A stretch of DNA of 62,900 nt from positions 1 to 62,900 of the forward strand of contig NZ_JAVKPK010000015.1 in assembly GCF_031461075.1 (NCBI RefSeq), written 5' to 3'. Within the stretch, counting starts at the first letter, position 1, and each line of letters begins with the position of its first letter. Origin of the DNA: Methanosarcina baikalica (GTDB lineage Archaea; Halobacteriota; Methanosarcinia; Methanosarcinales; Methanosarcinaceae). The notes below the pieces were generated by a model that was not told the origin of the DNA, made no database searches, and saw only the letters and a list, made by a program, of their open reading frames with translations. Shown one piece after another: positions 1 to 8,924 of this stretch. The position numbers were made by a program, and so were the translations under genes.

Positions 1-270
1 TTTTAGAATCACAAACTAAAAGGAAAAGTTGAAGGATAAAGAGCAAACTAAAGGATAAATAATAGATTACTTAAGGATAAATAATGGATTAAGTTGAAGG
101 AAAGCTCGAATAAAGGGCAATTAAAGAATAACAGAAGCTAAGGATGCAAGAAAGACTGGAGAATACCTGGAGGGTTTGGGATAAACGAAGAATCTGAAGA
201 AAACCTGTTATGTATACCTTTTTCGGAAGAGCAGCTTTCTGAAATAAAGAAGTATGCAGCTCTGAATCAA

Positions 271-630
271 ATGGAAGTTGAAGAATTTATAAAAAACGTT
301 TGTCTGACTCATTGCCTCCAGCAAATGGAATGCCTCTACGGGCCGAATCCAGAAGCATTTGAGGCTGCAGGTGGGTCTGCAAAATCGGAAAGTGGACAAA
401 AAATTGATCCACGGAAAGTTGAAATTAAAAGCAAAAAGACAGGCTCAACATCAAAAGACCTGCTTGATGGCCCGTTGATCCTGGACCAGCAGTGTATTAT
501 GGATCTATTTACAATCAAACGAGAATTCGGCCATACCTCGAATAACAAGATAATTACTATCGCCCTCAAGCTGGGTTTAAATCAGCTCAGTGTGGCGCTT
601 GGTATGCTTAAACATAAACTGGAAGAATAA
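271..630 (+). CDS. Small hypothetical protein
   Basis: I do not recognise this 119-residue protein. It is hydrophilic, with a charged middle (GSTSKDLLDG region) and a C-terminal part that could fold as short helices. The frame stays open upstream to a TAA at 139-141. The extra codons from 181 read like protein (FSEEQLSEIKKYAALNQ) and run straight into the ATG at 271. A Shine-Dalgarno-like GGAGGG lies at 169-174, six bases before an in-frame ATA at 181, while nothing similar precedes the ATG at 271. The true start may therefore be the non-standard codon at 181. It is the only plus-strand gene in the first 14 kb and is convergent with the ITP pyrophosphatase gene. Confidence 0.55.
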   Translation: MEVEEFIKNVCLTHCLQQMECLYGPNPEAFEAAGGSAKSESGQKIDPRKVEIKSKKTGSTSKDLLDGPLILDQQCIMDLFTIKREFGHTSNNKIITIALKLGLNQLSVALGMLKHKLEE

Positions 631-716
631 AGTGAAAAATAGAAACGGTTATATAAGTATTCTTTTGCAAGCAGTTTTCTGCTGGTGCAGGTTTATTAAG
701 ATCACTATCAGGTCTT

Positions 717-1271
717 TTAAATTTTACTATTAAACCATTCCAGAAAACTATCAATGGCCCTGCGCCTATGAGAAACCTTATTTTTCTCGGCATCTCCAAG
801 TTCCCCGAAGGTCATGCCCTGGTATTCGAAGATAGGATCGTACCCAAAACCACCTGTGCCTCGCTCTTCATATGCTATCTTTCCTTCCACAATACCGGGG
901 AAAACCAGGGACTCTTTTCCGGGTTCGCAGTATCCGATTACGGTCTTAAAATAAGCTGCCCTGTCTTCCTCTTCTTCCATCAGTTTGAGTACTTTCGGGT
1001 TTCCGAGTTTGTCCTCCACAAAGCGAGAGTAAGGGCCTGGAAAGCCATTTAAGGCTTTTATGAAAATTCCGGAGTCGTCCACCATTACAGGCATGTTGAG
1101 TTTGTTTGCAACATACTGTGCCCCATAGGCTGCAATCGGTTCAAGCTCGTCTTCCTGAAGTTCGGGGTAGCCATTTTTTTCCTGAATTACTTCAATTCCG
1201 AAAGTTTTGAGGATATCCTTTACCTCGGCAAACTTGCCTTTATTTCCCGTAACAAACACGATTTTATGCAT
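717..1271 (-). CDS. rdgB: Non-canonical purine NTP pyrophosphatase (HAM1/RdgB family)
   Basis: The 184-residue product hydrolyses dITP, ITP or XTP to the monophosphate and pyrophosphate, cleaning the nucleotide pool of deaminated purines. The family landmarks are all visible: the N-terminal TGNKGKFAEV nucleotide-binding loop (residues 8-17), the acidic metal site VDDSG (64-68), the GFGYDPIF segment (141-148) and the C-terminal SHRRRA motif (167-172). Length is normal for the family. Its ATG overlaps the last 8 bases of the Kae1-Bud32 gene, so the two are almost certainly co-transcribed and translationally coupled, a pairing common in archaea. Function is family knowledge; the motifs are seen directly. 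Confidence 0.95.
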   Translation of the reverse strand: MHKIVFVTGNKGKFAEVKDILKTFGIEVIQEKNGYPELQEDELEPIAAYGAQYVANKLNMPVMVDDSGIFIKALNGFPGPYSRFVEDKLGNPKVLKLMEEEEDRAAYFKTVIGYCEPGKESLVFPGIVEGKIAYEERGTGGFGYDPIFEYQGMTFGELGDAEKNKVSHRRRAIDSFLEWFNSKI

Positions 1272-2901
1272 AACGAGCCCTCTTTTTTATCTCTTCAACG
1301 CGCTTGAGTACATTCTCTGAATCTATAAAAGTACTTTGATACCCTTTTTTGAAAGCCTCGACAAGAGCTTCATGGGCGCGGTGTGTACTTTCAAAGGTCT
1401 GGAAAAGCACATGGACATCTACACCTCTGGCTTCCACGCCTTTGTCAAAATAAGCAAGCCCGAAGTCAAGGAGATAAAGCCTCTTGCCTGCAAGCAGAAG
1501 ATTTGAGGTGGTCAGATCCCCATGTATTATGCCTGAACTGTGGAGTTTTCCGATAAGTTCTCCCACCTTTTCGGATATTTCAGAGGTAATCAGGTATTTT
1601 ATAGGAACTCCATCGATATACTGCATTTTGAGCTTGAAGTCTTCCACATCGTAGATAATCGGCGTGGAAACTCCACTGCGCCGGGCTTCAGACAGCAGGC
1701 GGGCTTCTGTTCGGTTTCTTTCTGTCCTGATCTTCTCGTCAATCTCTTTATGCCTGTAAGCCTTCGGGACTCTTTCCTTAATAAGCACCTTCTTTCCTTC
1801 AGGCCCTTCCTCCAGGTAAACAACAGCCTCAGCCCCGTTATCCAGCATTTCTCCAATCTTGAGTGAAGTTTCAGGGGAGATCTCAGGGACTTTTTTCATT
1901 TCTTCTTCCCTGATCCAGGTCACTTTTACATCGTCAGTCCTGAAACTAGGGTTTACACGGGACTCGTCAAGCGAGAGAGTGTTTCCTGATTTATACATCA
2001 GAAGCCCGGTGTATGCGATCATCGTCCCGTTATCTCCCATGAAGCGCTTTTCGGGCACATAGAACTTTGCGCCTCTGGCCTCGCACATGTCATTTAGCAT
2101 CTCGCGCAGCCTTGTGTTTGCCCCTACTCCTCCTGCCAGCAAAACTTCTTTTTTTCCTGTGTGGGCAAGGGCGCGTTCTGCAACTTCCACAACCATTGCA
2201 AAAGCCGTTTCCTGGTAAGAATAGCAGACATCCTCAAGAGAAGCTTTCTTCAGGGCTTCGCTGGATGCTGTGGAAAGCCCGGAAAAGGAAAGGTCCATTC
2301 CTTTTATCACATAAGGAAGCGGGATATACTTCTTTGCGTTCTTTGCATATGCCTCGATCTTTGGCCCTCCGGGATGAGGCAGGCCAGCTCCCCGCGCAAA
2401 CTTATCGAGGGCATTTCCAAGTCCGATATCCAGAGTCTCTCCAAAGACCCTGTACCGCCCTCCCATGTAGGAGATGACCTGGGAATTAGCTCCGCTTACA
2501 TAAAGAACAACAGGGTCTTTCGCAGGCGTTCTCCAGATCCCTATTTCAATATGGGCGATGCAGTGGTTGACCCCTATAAGGGGAACTCCCAGGGAGAGGG
2601 AAAGCATCCTGGCTGCCGTTGCAACCGTCCTCAGGCACGGCCCAAGTCCAGGCCCCTGGGAAAAAGCTATTCCATCAATATTCGAAGGCTTAACTCCTTT
2701 TTCTTTTGCCTCTTCAAGGAGTCTTTTGATAACGCTTGCTGCATATTTTGCATGGTGCTGGGCGGCTTCTCTGGGATGGATTCCGCCAGTTTCGGGTTTA
2801 TATGTCTCTGTGACCTCGGCAATGATCTCTGTCTCGGTCACGATTGCGGCACTCAGGTTCCAGGCAGTGCCTTCGATCCCAAGGATAAACGTGTTTTTCA
2901 A
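1264..2901 (-). CDS. kae1-bud32: Kae1-Bud32 fusion: tRNA t6A threonylcarbamoyltransferase plus KEOPS kinase
   Basis: This 545-residue protein fuses two KEOPS subunits. Residues 1 to about 330 are Kae1, which transfers threonylcarbamoyl to A37 of ANN-decoding tRNAs. The iron-binding HxxxH pair is seen at H113/H117 (VNHCIAHIEIG) and the ATP-binding loops FSQGPGLGP and LLAGGVGANTR are present. Residues about 345 to 545 are the Bud32 atypical kinase/ATPase, with the lysine strand (VLIKERVPKAYRH), the catalytic loop IIHGDLTTSN and the metal motif LLDFGLAYF. The fusion is typical of Methanosarcina and some other euryarchaea. It precedes rdgB with an 8-base overlap and follows the TPR gene by 127 bases. 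Confidence 0.97.
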   Translation of the reverse strand: MKNTFILGIEGTAWNLSAAIVTETEIIAEVTETYKPETGGIHPREAAQHHAKYAASVIKRLLEEAKEKGVKPSNIDGIAFSQGPGLGPCLRTVATAARMLSLSLGVPLIGVNHCIAHIEIGIWRTPAKDPVVLYVSGANSQVISYMGGRYRVFGETLDIGLGNALDKFARGAGLPHPGGPKIEAYAKNAKKYIPLPYVIKGMDLSFSGLSTASSEALKKASLEDVCYSYQETAFAMVVEVAERALAHTGKKEVLLAGGVGANTRLREMLNDMCEARGAKFYVPEKRFMGDNGTMIAYTGLLMYKSGNTLSLDESRVNPSFRTDDVKVTWIREEEMKKVPEISPETSLKIGEMLDNGAEAVVYLEEGPEGKKVLIKERVPKAYRHKEIDEKIRTERNRTEARLLSEARRSGVSTPIIYDVEDFKLKMQYIDGVPIKYLITSEISEKVGELIGKLHSSGIIHGDLTTSNLLLAGKRLYLLDFGLAYFDKGVEARGVDVHVLFQTFESTHRAHEALVEAFKKGYQSTFIDSENVLKRVEEIKKRARYA

Positions 2902-3028
2902 GGCTTACGATCTCCTTCCAGTCCTTTTCCTCTGCTTGCTGTCACTGCCTTCGATAATACCGGAGAGATCTTATATATTTGCTTTTCTGAGATCCCGAAG
3001 ATAAATTTTCAAGCTTTCTTTCAGGGCT

Positions 3029-6000
3029 TCAAAACTTTCCGAGTTTCTGTACGCTTTCTTGCATGGGTTCGAGAGAGAACAGGCTTTTTTCACGCTTTTC
3101 AGTAAACTCCTCAAGAATGGATACAGGAATCTCGAAATCCAGAGGTGGAGGAGTAAGCGTTTCAAGCTCAAGTTCCTCTTCTTTCTGCCTGTCGAGCCTG
3201 AACCCCGGGAGGAAAAGGGCATAAAGTAAAAACAGGATAAAGATTACATACTCTCTGCCGTAAAGCGCCCATGAAACGTAACCTGTGCCCGCGAGAGAAA
3301 AAATTTGATTTATATAGGATGCGGGCCAGGATATGAAAGGGAGGGATGAGGCTGCGGGATGGGACAGCAGAAGGCTGAATATAAAAAGGAAAATCAATCC
3401 GAAACCTGCTTTTTTTGGCAGGCTGCGTTCTTCAGTATCAAGCCACCATTTCCACCAAACAGGTCTCAGAGGGCCTGTGCGGATACTTTTAAGGAGTATA
3501 GATGCAGGCTTTTTTACTTCGACTGGAGTTTTCAGTTTCAGGCATTCATCAAGCCTGTCTGCAGCTTTTCGGAAGTAGTGGGCTCTGCAGTATAAAAGTC
3601 CCAGGAAATAAAGAGAATAAGCTTTCAGTTCGTTATCTCTGGATTTCTGGCAAATGGTTGCTTTTTCAAGTTTTCCTGCGGCCGCGAGAAGCATGTACCT
3701 GAAACGAGCACTATTTTTTTCAAAAGATGCTTCTGCATACATATACCTGGCATAAGCGTCCCAGAGCAGAAGTTTCAAGTCTTCCGAATCCAGGGCAAGA
3801 GCCCACCTGAAAGACTCAAGAGCATCTTTACAGACCTGTTCTTCAAGCTCTACTCTGCCTTTCAGGTTTCTTGAAAATGCATTTTCAGGGGCTACTGCAA
3901 TCGAAGCGTCGAGCTCTTTTAATGCGCCCCTACTGTTTCCGAGCCTGAAATAAAGCTCTGCAAGCCCGTTTCTGGCATGGAAGTTTTTCGGGTTTGCCTG
4001 GATTGCTTTTCTGTAAGCTCCGAGAGCCTTCTCGAAATCTTCCATCCTGGAACAGGCAAAACCCAGGAGGCAGGCGGGCAAATCAGAGTAGATGCCCTCT
4101 GCTGTGAGCTTTTCGAGGACTGCCGTAGCTTTCTCAAATTCCTGCAGCCTTATCAGGGCAAAAGCTTTCATAATCGAGGCCTGGGTATCTTCAGGATCTA
4201 AAAAAAGGATACTATCAAACGCTTTCAGGGCTTTTTCCCATTCCCCGTAGTGCACAAAAACAAGGCCTTTTCCGGAACATGCAATCTGTCCGTTTCCCGA
4301 AAGTTCCCCGGCACTTTCGAAGGCTTTCAGGGCATCCTCATATCTGCCAAGAGCATCCAGGGCAAAACCCTTTGCACCTCTGAGCATTTTCACCCTGGAG
4401 TTTTTTTCAGTGAGGTCCAAAATCCCGGATTTTTCCCTGTTCTCCTCACTCTTTTCAGACTTTTCGGTCTCTACCGCTGCATAAACAGCCTTTTCCACCT
4501 CTTCGAAAGTTTCCAGGGCTTCTTCATACCTCCGTAGACACATGAGAGCAATTCCTCTGTAAATCCAGGGAGAGAAGTCTCTATTCTTGGTGCTCATGGC
4601 ATTATCAAAAGCGTTAAGAGCTTCCTTGTATTCTCCAAGCTCGGCAAAAGCAAGTCCCCTGTATTTACACTCCTCATCCCCAATTATCCCTTCAGGCAGT
4701 TTCCCTGACAGCTCGATATATTTTTTAAAAGCTGTTTGAAGCTGGTTTTCAAGAGCCTCTCCAAAACCTTTTTCCTGATGTTTGAGCCGGGAAAGGATAA
4801 CTCCCCGGTTATAGCGAGCAGGCAGGCTTTCATAATCAAGTTCAAGAAGTGTCTTATAAGCATCAAGGGATTCCCTGTATTTTCCAATTTTACAGAGCGC
4901 ATTTCCCTTTCCGTTCCAGGCAAAGAGGTTTTCAGGGTCAAGCCTGATAGCCCTCCCGAAAGTCTCCAATGCTCCTGAATAATCTTCAAGCTTATAGTAT
5001 ATCTCTCCCAGGCCGCTAAGAATGCAGCTGTTTTCAGGCCCGAGAGAAAGAGCTTTTTCATAAGTATGCAGAGCTTCGTAATATCTTCCGAGAGCCAGAA
5101 GGCAGTTACCTTCTCCTCCCCAACCCTCTGAACTGGCAGGATCAGCTTCAAGGGCTTTCCTGAAAGAGTCTAGGGATTCCTGATAATTTCCAAGAGCCAG
5201 TAGGGCTTTTCCTTTGCCGATTTTTGCCTCTATAAGAGAGTTATCCAGCTGAAGAGCACTTTCAAATGCCTCAAGGGCTTCCCGGCACCTACCCAGCCCT
5301 CCGAGAAGTTTGCCCCTTTCGAGTTTTATCCGTGCGTTTCCGGGTTCAAGGATCAGATTTTTTTCAAAAGCTGAAAGGGCCTCTTCTTTCCTTCCCATGA
5401 CTTCGAAGATTCTACCCTGGATTTCCCAGGCAACTGCAGATGCAGGTTCTAGTTCCAGAGCCTTTTCACACGCTTTCAAAGCTTCTTTCCTTCTGCCCAG
5501 GGCAAGGTACGCTTTTGCCTCTCCTCCCCATGCCCCTGCATGTGAAGGCTCCAGCATCAGGGTTTTTCCATAAGCTTCAAGAGCATCCTCATTTTTCCCA
5601 AGGACGGACAGGGCTGCTCCTCTGTGGTACCATGCCATCAGGTTTCCGGGGTTAAATTCGGCAGCTCTCGTAAAAGCATCAAGGGCTTCTTCATTTCGCG
5701 AGAGCTGATTTAAAGCAATCCCGCTGTAATACAGAGCTCCTGCATGTTTTGTATCTCTCTCAAGCACGCCTTCGAAAGCTTCAAGAGCCTGTTCAGGCAG
5801 TTCCAGGTATCCGAGTGTAAGCCCCTTAAAGTAGTGGGCAGGAACATTCTCAGGATCAAAAATAAGAGCCCTTTCAAAAGCTTGCAGAGCTTCTTTCGGT
5901 CGGTCCAGGTAGCGAAGTATATTTCCCCTGTACTGCCACGCAATGCTATCCTGAGGGTTTACCTCAAGTACGGCATCGAAAGCCTCAAGCGCTTTCTCAA

Positions 6001-6085
6001 AATTTTTTTCTGACCCAATCTGGTTTTTCAGGTTCAAAAGAGCAAGGGCTTTACTGTACCAGGCTCTGGCATAAAGAGAGTTCAT
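3029..6085 (-). CDS. Giant tetratricopeptide-repeat protein with C-terminal membrane segments
   Basis: The 1018-residue protein is almost entirely 34-residue TPR units from residue 1 to about 780. Successive copies show the canonical W-x2-G-(Y/F)-A-P spacing, such as AWYNRGAAL-like helices followed by EALEAFEKAL-like helices. Around residues 895-965 two or three hydrophobic helices (FGLIFLFIFSLLL and YVIFILFLLYALFL) anchor it in the membrane, and a charged tail follows. The start is supported by GAGG five bases before the ATG. TPR arrays are scaffolds for protein assembly; no enzymatic domain is seen and the partner is unknown. It stands alone between the S27ae operon and kae1-bud32, with its own 900-base upstream region. 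Confidence 0.9.
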   Translation of the reverse strand: MNSLYARAWYSKALALLNLKNQIGSEKNFEKALEAFDAVLEVNPQDSIAWQYRGNILRYLDRPKEALQAFERALIFDPENVPAHYFKGLTLGYLELPEQALEAFEGVLERDTKHAGALYYSGIALNQLSRNEEALDAFTRAAEFNPGNLMAWYHRGAALSVLGKNEDALEAYGKTLMLEPSHAGAWGGEAKAYLALGRRKEALKACEKALELEPASAVAWEIQGRIFEVMGRKEEALSAFEKNLILEPGNARIKLERGKLLGGLGRCREALEAFESALQLDNSLIEAKIGKGKALLALGNYQESLDSFRKALEADPASSEGWGGEGNCLLALGRYYEALHTYEKALSLGPENSCILSGLGEIYYKLEDYSGALETFGRAIRLDPENLFAWNGKGNALCKIGKYRESLDAYKTLLELDYESLPARYNRGVILSRLKHQEKGFGEALENQLQTAFKKYIELSGKLPEGIIGDEECKYRGLAFAELGEYKEALNAFDNAMSTKNRDFSPWIYRGIALMCLRRYEEALETFEEVEKAVYAAVETEKSEKSEENREKSGILDLTEKNSRVKMLRGAKGFALDALGRYEDALKAFESAGELSGNGQIACSGKGLVFVHYGEWEKALKAFDSILFLDPEDTQASIMKAFALIRLQEFEKATAVLEKLTAEGIYSDLPACLLGFACSRMEDFEKALGAYRKAIQANPKNFHARNGLAELYFRLGNSRGALKELDASIAVAPENAFSRNLKGRVELEEQVCKDALESFRWALALDSEDLKLLLWDAYARYMYAEASFEKNSARFRYMLLAAAGKLEKATICQKSRDNELKAYSLYFLGLLYCRAHYFRKAADRLDECLKLKTPVEVKKPASILLKSIRTGPLRPVWWKWWLDTEERSLPKKAGFGLIFLFIFSLLLSHPAASSLPFISWPASYINQIFSLAGTGYVSWALYGREYVIFILFLLYALFLPGFRLDRQKEEELELETLTPPPLDFEIPVSILEEFTEKREKSLFSLEPMQESVQKLGKF

Positions 6086-6523
6086 AGGGCCTCAGAGATC
6101 TTTGAGTAAAATTCATCTAATTATATATGATGCATAATATAAATACGGGCGCAGAAGAAAGTTACTGATTTATGGATGGCTATTTGCCCCGCCCTTTTGA
6201 ACTCAAGCTGGGAAGTTCTACTATGAGGAAAAAATTTAACGGAGAGAATAAGAGTAAATAGAAAATTAAGAGCAAATCGAAAACTAAGAGCAAATAAAAG
6301 ATTGAGAAAAAATAGAAGTTTCTCCGATTATCTATTTTATCGTATCCTCTTCAAATTGTATGGGAAAAAGTAAATTTCACATATTTGCGGAAAACTTAAA
6401 AATTTAACCAAGTCTGAAAAACAGGCTCAAAAGGCGCATTCAACTTCCCAAATGTAGGATAAAATTGTTGCATATTTTTCTGGTTGAAAAATTCTCCCTT
6501 GAATTTGAAGAGGATACATTTTA

Positions 6524-6685
6524 TCACTCTTTCTTCTCTGGCGGCAACCTGATAATTAATCTTACATTTTTCAGAGTCAGGTCCTTTATGATAAGAGGGT
6601 TTTGCCTGAATCCCTTGATTTTCAAATTTTCTATGTGCGAGTCCTTTATTGTAATAATTTTTATTCTAGCATTTTCCTCAGGCAT
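6524..6685 (-). CDS. Candidate small protein, 53 residues
   Basis: A short open frame inside the 935-base gap between the TPR gene and the S27ae operon encodes a charged, hydrophilic peptide starting MPEENARIKIITIKD. Two segments resemble each other (ITIKDSHIENLKI and LIIKDLTLKNVRLI), suggesting a small repeated beta-strand fold. A TATA-like element lies at 6742-6753 on the same strand, giving an expected transcript start 30-40 bases before the ATG. The ribosome-binding site is weak. I found no family match from memory. The rest of 6086-6957 shows only AT-rich, A-tract DNA. Confidence 0.35.
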   Translation of the reverse strand: MPEENARIKIITIKDSHIENLKIKGFRQNPLIIKDLTLKNVRLIIRLPPEKKE

Positions 6686-6957
6686 GTTTTATCAACTCTC
6701 TTGCCAGACAGCATTTTCTCAGCCACCGGGTTATATTCTTGACTATATATAATTCTCTAAAAATATATTGTTTTCCGTCCGCTGGCTTGAATTTGAAAAT
6801 TAAGCTCTGTGCTTTCCGAGTTTCAGGGTCCGGAGAATTTAAAAGATTTGCGGAAAACTTGAATGAAAAAAGCATGAGAAAAAGATCAAAATATATTGTA
6901 AAAATCTACAAAAAAAGGTTTGAGAAATATTCCTCTGGAAGAGGATGTGAGTGAAAG

Positions 6958-6983
6958 GAACCACAGGAAGACTCCTGTGGTTC
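6958..6983 (-). terminator. Perfect hairpin downstream of the S27ae operon
   Basis: GAACCACAGG and CCTGTGGTTC form a perfect 10-bp stem with a 6-base loop, about 37 bases beyond the S27ae stop codon. It is the strongest hairpin near this operon end and could act as a terminator or a 3'-end stabiliser. There is no long T-tract right after it on the minus strand. Confidence 0.5.
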
Positions 6984-7020
6984 GGGTTGAAAAATGAATT
7001 AAATTAGTTCTTGAAGCGGA

Positions 7021-7170
7021 TTATTTCTTGAATTCGGTATAGCCGCACTTTCCGCAGGCAAGGCGGTTTTTGTGTTCGGCAAGAAATACACCGGGTCCGC
7101 ATCTGGGACAGAACTGTTTGAGTCTAGTTACGGAGTCGCCCTGGACTTTGTAGTAATCTTTTACTGCCAT
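7021..7170 (-). CDS. rps27ae: 30S ribosomal protein S27ae
   Basis: A 49-residue zinc-ribbon protein of the small ribosomal subunit. The four cysteine ligands are seen as FCPRCGPG (C21, C24) and LACGKCGY (about C39, C42), and the N-terminus MAVKDYYKVQ is typical of archaeal S27ae. Archaeal versions lack the ubiquitin part of the eukaryotic protein, and this one starts directly at the ribosomal domain. It follows S24e by 21 bases, the usual archaeal order, and is the last gene of the operon before the hairpin at 6958-6983. Confidence 0.93.
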   Translation of the reverse strand: MAVKDYYKVQGDSVTRLKQFCPRCGPGVFLAEHKNRLACGKCGYTEFKK

Positions 7171-7191
7171 GTATATGCACCTCTATAAGGC

Positions 7192-7497
7192 TTAAGCCTC
7201 TTCTCCCTCAGTTTCTGCTCCCGGGGCAGGGTTTCTCTTAAGGACATATTCCAGCTCTACTTCTTTCATGCGGTTTGCATCTTCGTAGAGTTTGGCATAG
7301 CCCTTGCCTTCCTGCATGCCGTATTCTGTTTTGATTCTCTGGATTACGAGCAGCTCAAGCGGGGCATTCAACATTGCAGCGAGTTTATTTCTGATGTCAC
7401 TTCTGGAAGGAGTCGAACCTTCATATTTCACTATGAAATCCAGTTCCCTTCTGTTTAAAAGTGCATTTTTCTTGTCTTTAAGGATCTTTATGTCCAT
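7192..7497 (-). CDS. rps24e: 30S ribosomal protein S24e
   Basis: A 101-residue small-subunit ribosomal protein. Family features are the N-terminal strand and basic segment (MDIKILKDKKNALLNRRELDF), the TPSRSDIRNKLAA helix and the GYAKLYEDANRMK segment. The tail is acidic and glycine-rich (residues 92-101). The gene starts 20 bases inside the dephospho-CoA kinase gene, so translation of the two is probably coupled. Position between DUF359 and S27ae matches the conserved archaeal arrangement. Confidence 0.95.
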   Translation of the reverse strand: MDIKILKDKKNALLNRRELDFIVKYEGSTPSRSDIRNKLAAMLNAPLELLVIQRIKTEYGMQEGKGYAKLYEDANRMKEVELEYVLKRNPAPGAETEGEEA

Positions 7498-8065
7498 CTA
7501 AAATTCTCCGTATCTTATCCAATTCATAATTCTGATTTTTATTGATGAGCTTCTCAAAGAGGGCCCTTATTTCCCTTTTTTTCTCCTCAGTGACCTTTAC
7601 AAAGACCACGCCTTCATCGGGCTGTCCGTACAGGACGACAGCATCAAGAGGAGCCAGAAGGATCACAGGAAGTGTTGCCAGGTCCTCTTCTCCCCTTACA
7701 AAAATCCGGAGAGGTTTTTCGGAGGCAAACGCTTCGCAAAGGGTTTTAATCAACTCATCGGTAATTATTCCTGCAGGGTTGTCCACAGATACTTCTTCGT
7801 AGACCTTGTCCATATTACGGGCCGACATATGTGTGGATACTGGTTTCCTTTTGGTGCGGTTGTCCACAATACAGATGTCCGGAAAAATGCCGGCTTCGAG
7901 CAGGTGGAAGGTAGTAACATCCCCTACGGATATAAGTTTTGTGGAGCCTGTAAGCTCCCCTACAAACTTTTCTATAGTATCCCTGCCCTTTCCCCTGTAG
8001 AGTATACCCAAGGGTTTTTTCATAAGTGGGCGAAGTTCTCTCGGAAGCTCTATATGAACACTCAA
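7478..8065 (-). CDS. GTP-dependent dephospho-CoA kinase (DUF359)
   Basis: The 195-residue protein belongs to the archaeal DUF359 family, whose characterised member phosphorylates dephospho-CoA with GTP as the last step of coenzyme A synthesis. Seen here are the N-terminal KKPLGILYRGKG stretch, ISVGDVTTFHLLEAG, the IVDNRTKRKP segment and the conserved VRGEEDLATLP loop near residue 125, which contain the acidic residues expected for metal and GTP binding. It sits two bases after the Spt4 gene and overlaps S24e by 20 bases. Function follows from the family. Confidence 0.88.
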   Translation of the reverse strand: MSVHIELPRELRPLMKKPLGILYRGKGRDTIEKFVGELTGSTKLISVGDVTTFHLLEAGIFPDICIVDNRTKRKPVSTHMSARNMDKVYEEVSVDNPAGIITDELIKTLCEAFASEKPLRIFVRGEEDLATLPVILLAPLDAVVLYGQPDEGVVFVKVTEEKKREIRALFEKLINKNQNYELDKIRRILDGHKDP

Positions 8066-8066
8066 C

Positions 8067-8252
8067 TCAGCGCACCTTCAGGGCAAATTTATCCGAAATG
8101 TCAACCCCAAGTTTTTTTGCTATTTCTGAGCGTTCAGCATCCAGAATAATTACAAGCCCATTCCATTCCTCTGCAAGGTCCGAAGTCCCGCAAATCGGGC
8201 AGTTTTGCCCTTCAAGAACTCTCATGCAGTGTCGACATGCTTTTTCTGCCAT
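8067..8252 (-). CDS. spt4: Transcription elongation factor Spt4 (RpoE'')
   Basis: A 61-residue zinc-ribbon protein with CRHCMRVLEGQNCPICG providing two CxxC pairs (C6/C9 and C18/C21). In archaea Spt4 binds Spt5 and keeps RNA polymerase processive; it was formerly called RpoE''. It lies between Rpo7 and DUF359, a conserved archaeal neighbourhood. Length and motifs match the family. Confidence 0.93.
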   Translation of the reverse strand: MAEKACRHCMRVLEGQNCPICGTSDLAEEWNGLVIILDAERSEIAKKLGVDISDKFALKVR

Positions 8253-8278
8253 TGTAAATTCCCTTCTTTATATTTCGT

Positions 8279-8863
8279 TCAGGCAGTTTCTTCAGTTCCA
8301 ACTTCTTGAGGCTGCTTCTTTTTACGGGCTTCTTCGAGCCACTGCAACTTTCCAAGAGCAGTCTGACGCATGGTAAGGCCTATTTTGCTTTCTTTGGGCT
8401 CCCGTTCGTTAATGCTTACAGCAACAACCCGGGCTCTTACATGATCCCCTTCGGCAATGGACTTACCTCCTGTTTTTGCCACAAGCCTTGCGTTTTTGGC
8501 ATCATATGACATAAAATCATCAGTGATCTGGCTGACATGAAGTAATCCGTCCATCGGCCCCATTCCTACGAAAACTCCGAAACCGACAGCTTCGACTACT
8601 TCACCTTCAATAATTTCCTGGAGCTCAGGCACAAACATTACTGCTTCGAATGTCACATCGTAGTATACTGCCCCGTCTCCTACGAGAATGTGCCCTTCCC
8701 CTATCTCGTCGATCTTGCAAATCGCGACGAGGGAACCAAGTTTTTTGTCAACCTGCCCCTCAAGTTTTTCTCTTAACGCGTTTTTAACAGTAGGCATCAC
8801 TTCTTCCCCTAAAAGGGTAGGAGGGATACGGACCGTATCAACGAGTTTCATCATTTTATACAT
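8279..8863 (-). CDS. rpo7: DNA-directed RNA polymerase subunit Rpo7 (RpoE')
   Basis: The 194-residue protein is the stalk subunit of archaeal RNA polymerase. The N-terminal tip domain (residues 1 to about 80) carries the family sequence RIPPTLLGEEV and the glycine turn IGEGHILVGDGAVYYDV. The second half is an S1 RNA-binding fold, EGEVVEAVGFGVFVGMGPMDG followed by LLHVSQITDDF. It ends in a charged tail. MYKMMKLVDTV offers three alternative ATG codons; the first is used here. It is followed by Spt4 26 bases later. Confidence 0.95.
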   Translation of the reverse strand: MYKMMKLVDTVRIPPTLLGEEVMPTVKNALREKLEGQVDKKLGSLVAICKIDEIGEGHILVGDGAVYYDVTFEAVMFVPELQEIIEGEVVEAVGFGVFVGMGPMDGLLHVSQITDDFMSYDAKNARLVAKTGGKSIAEGDHVRARVVAVSINEREPKESKIGLTMRQTALGKLQWLEEARKKKQPQEVGTEETA

Positions 8864-8924
8864 CTCTAATCACCCGTAAACACAATCAATTGCAATGCTG
8901 CACGGAAAAAATCCTGTGGGTCTT

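Noticed and set aside
2161..3105. 314-residue plus-strand frame opposite Kae1-Bud32
   Set aside because: Shadow of a well-conserved minus-strand gene; cysteine-rich and without any family pattern.
6739..6954. 71-codon plus-strand frame
   Set aside because: Lysine-rich AT-biased translation without start signal; overlaps a minus-strand TATA element.
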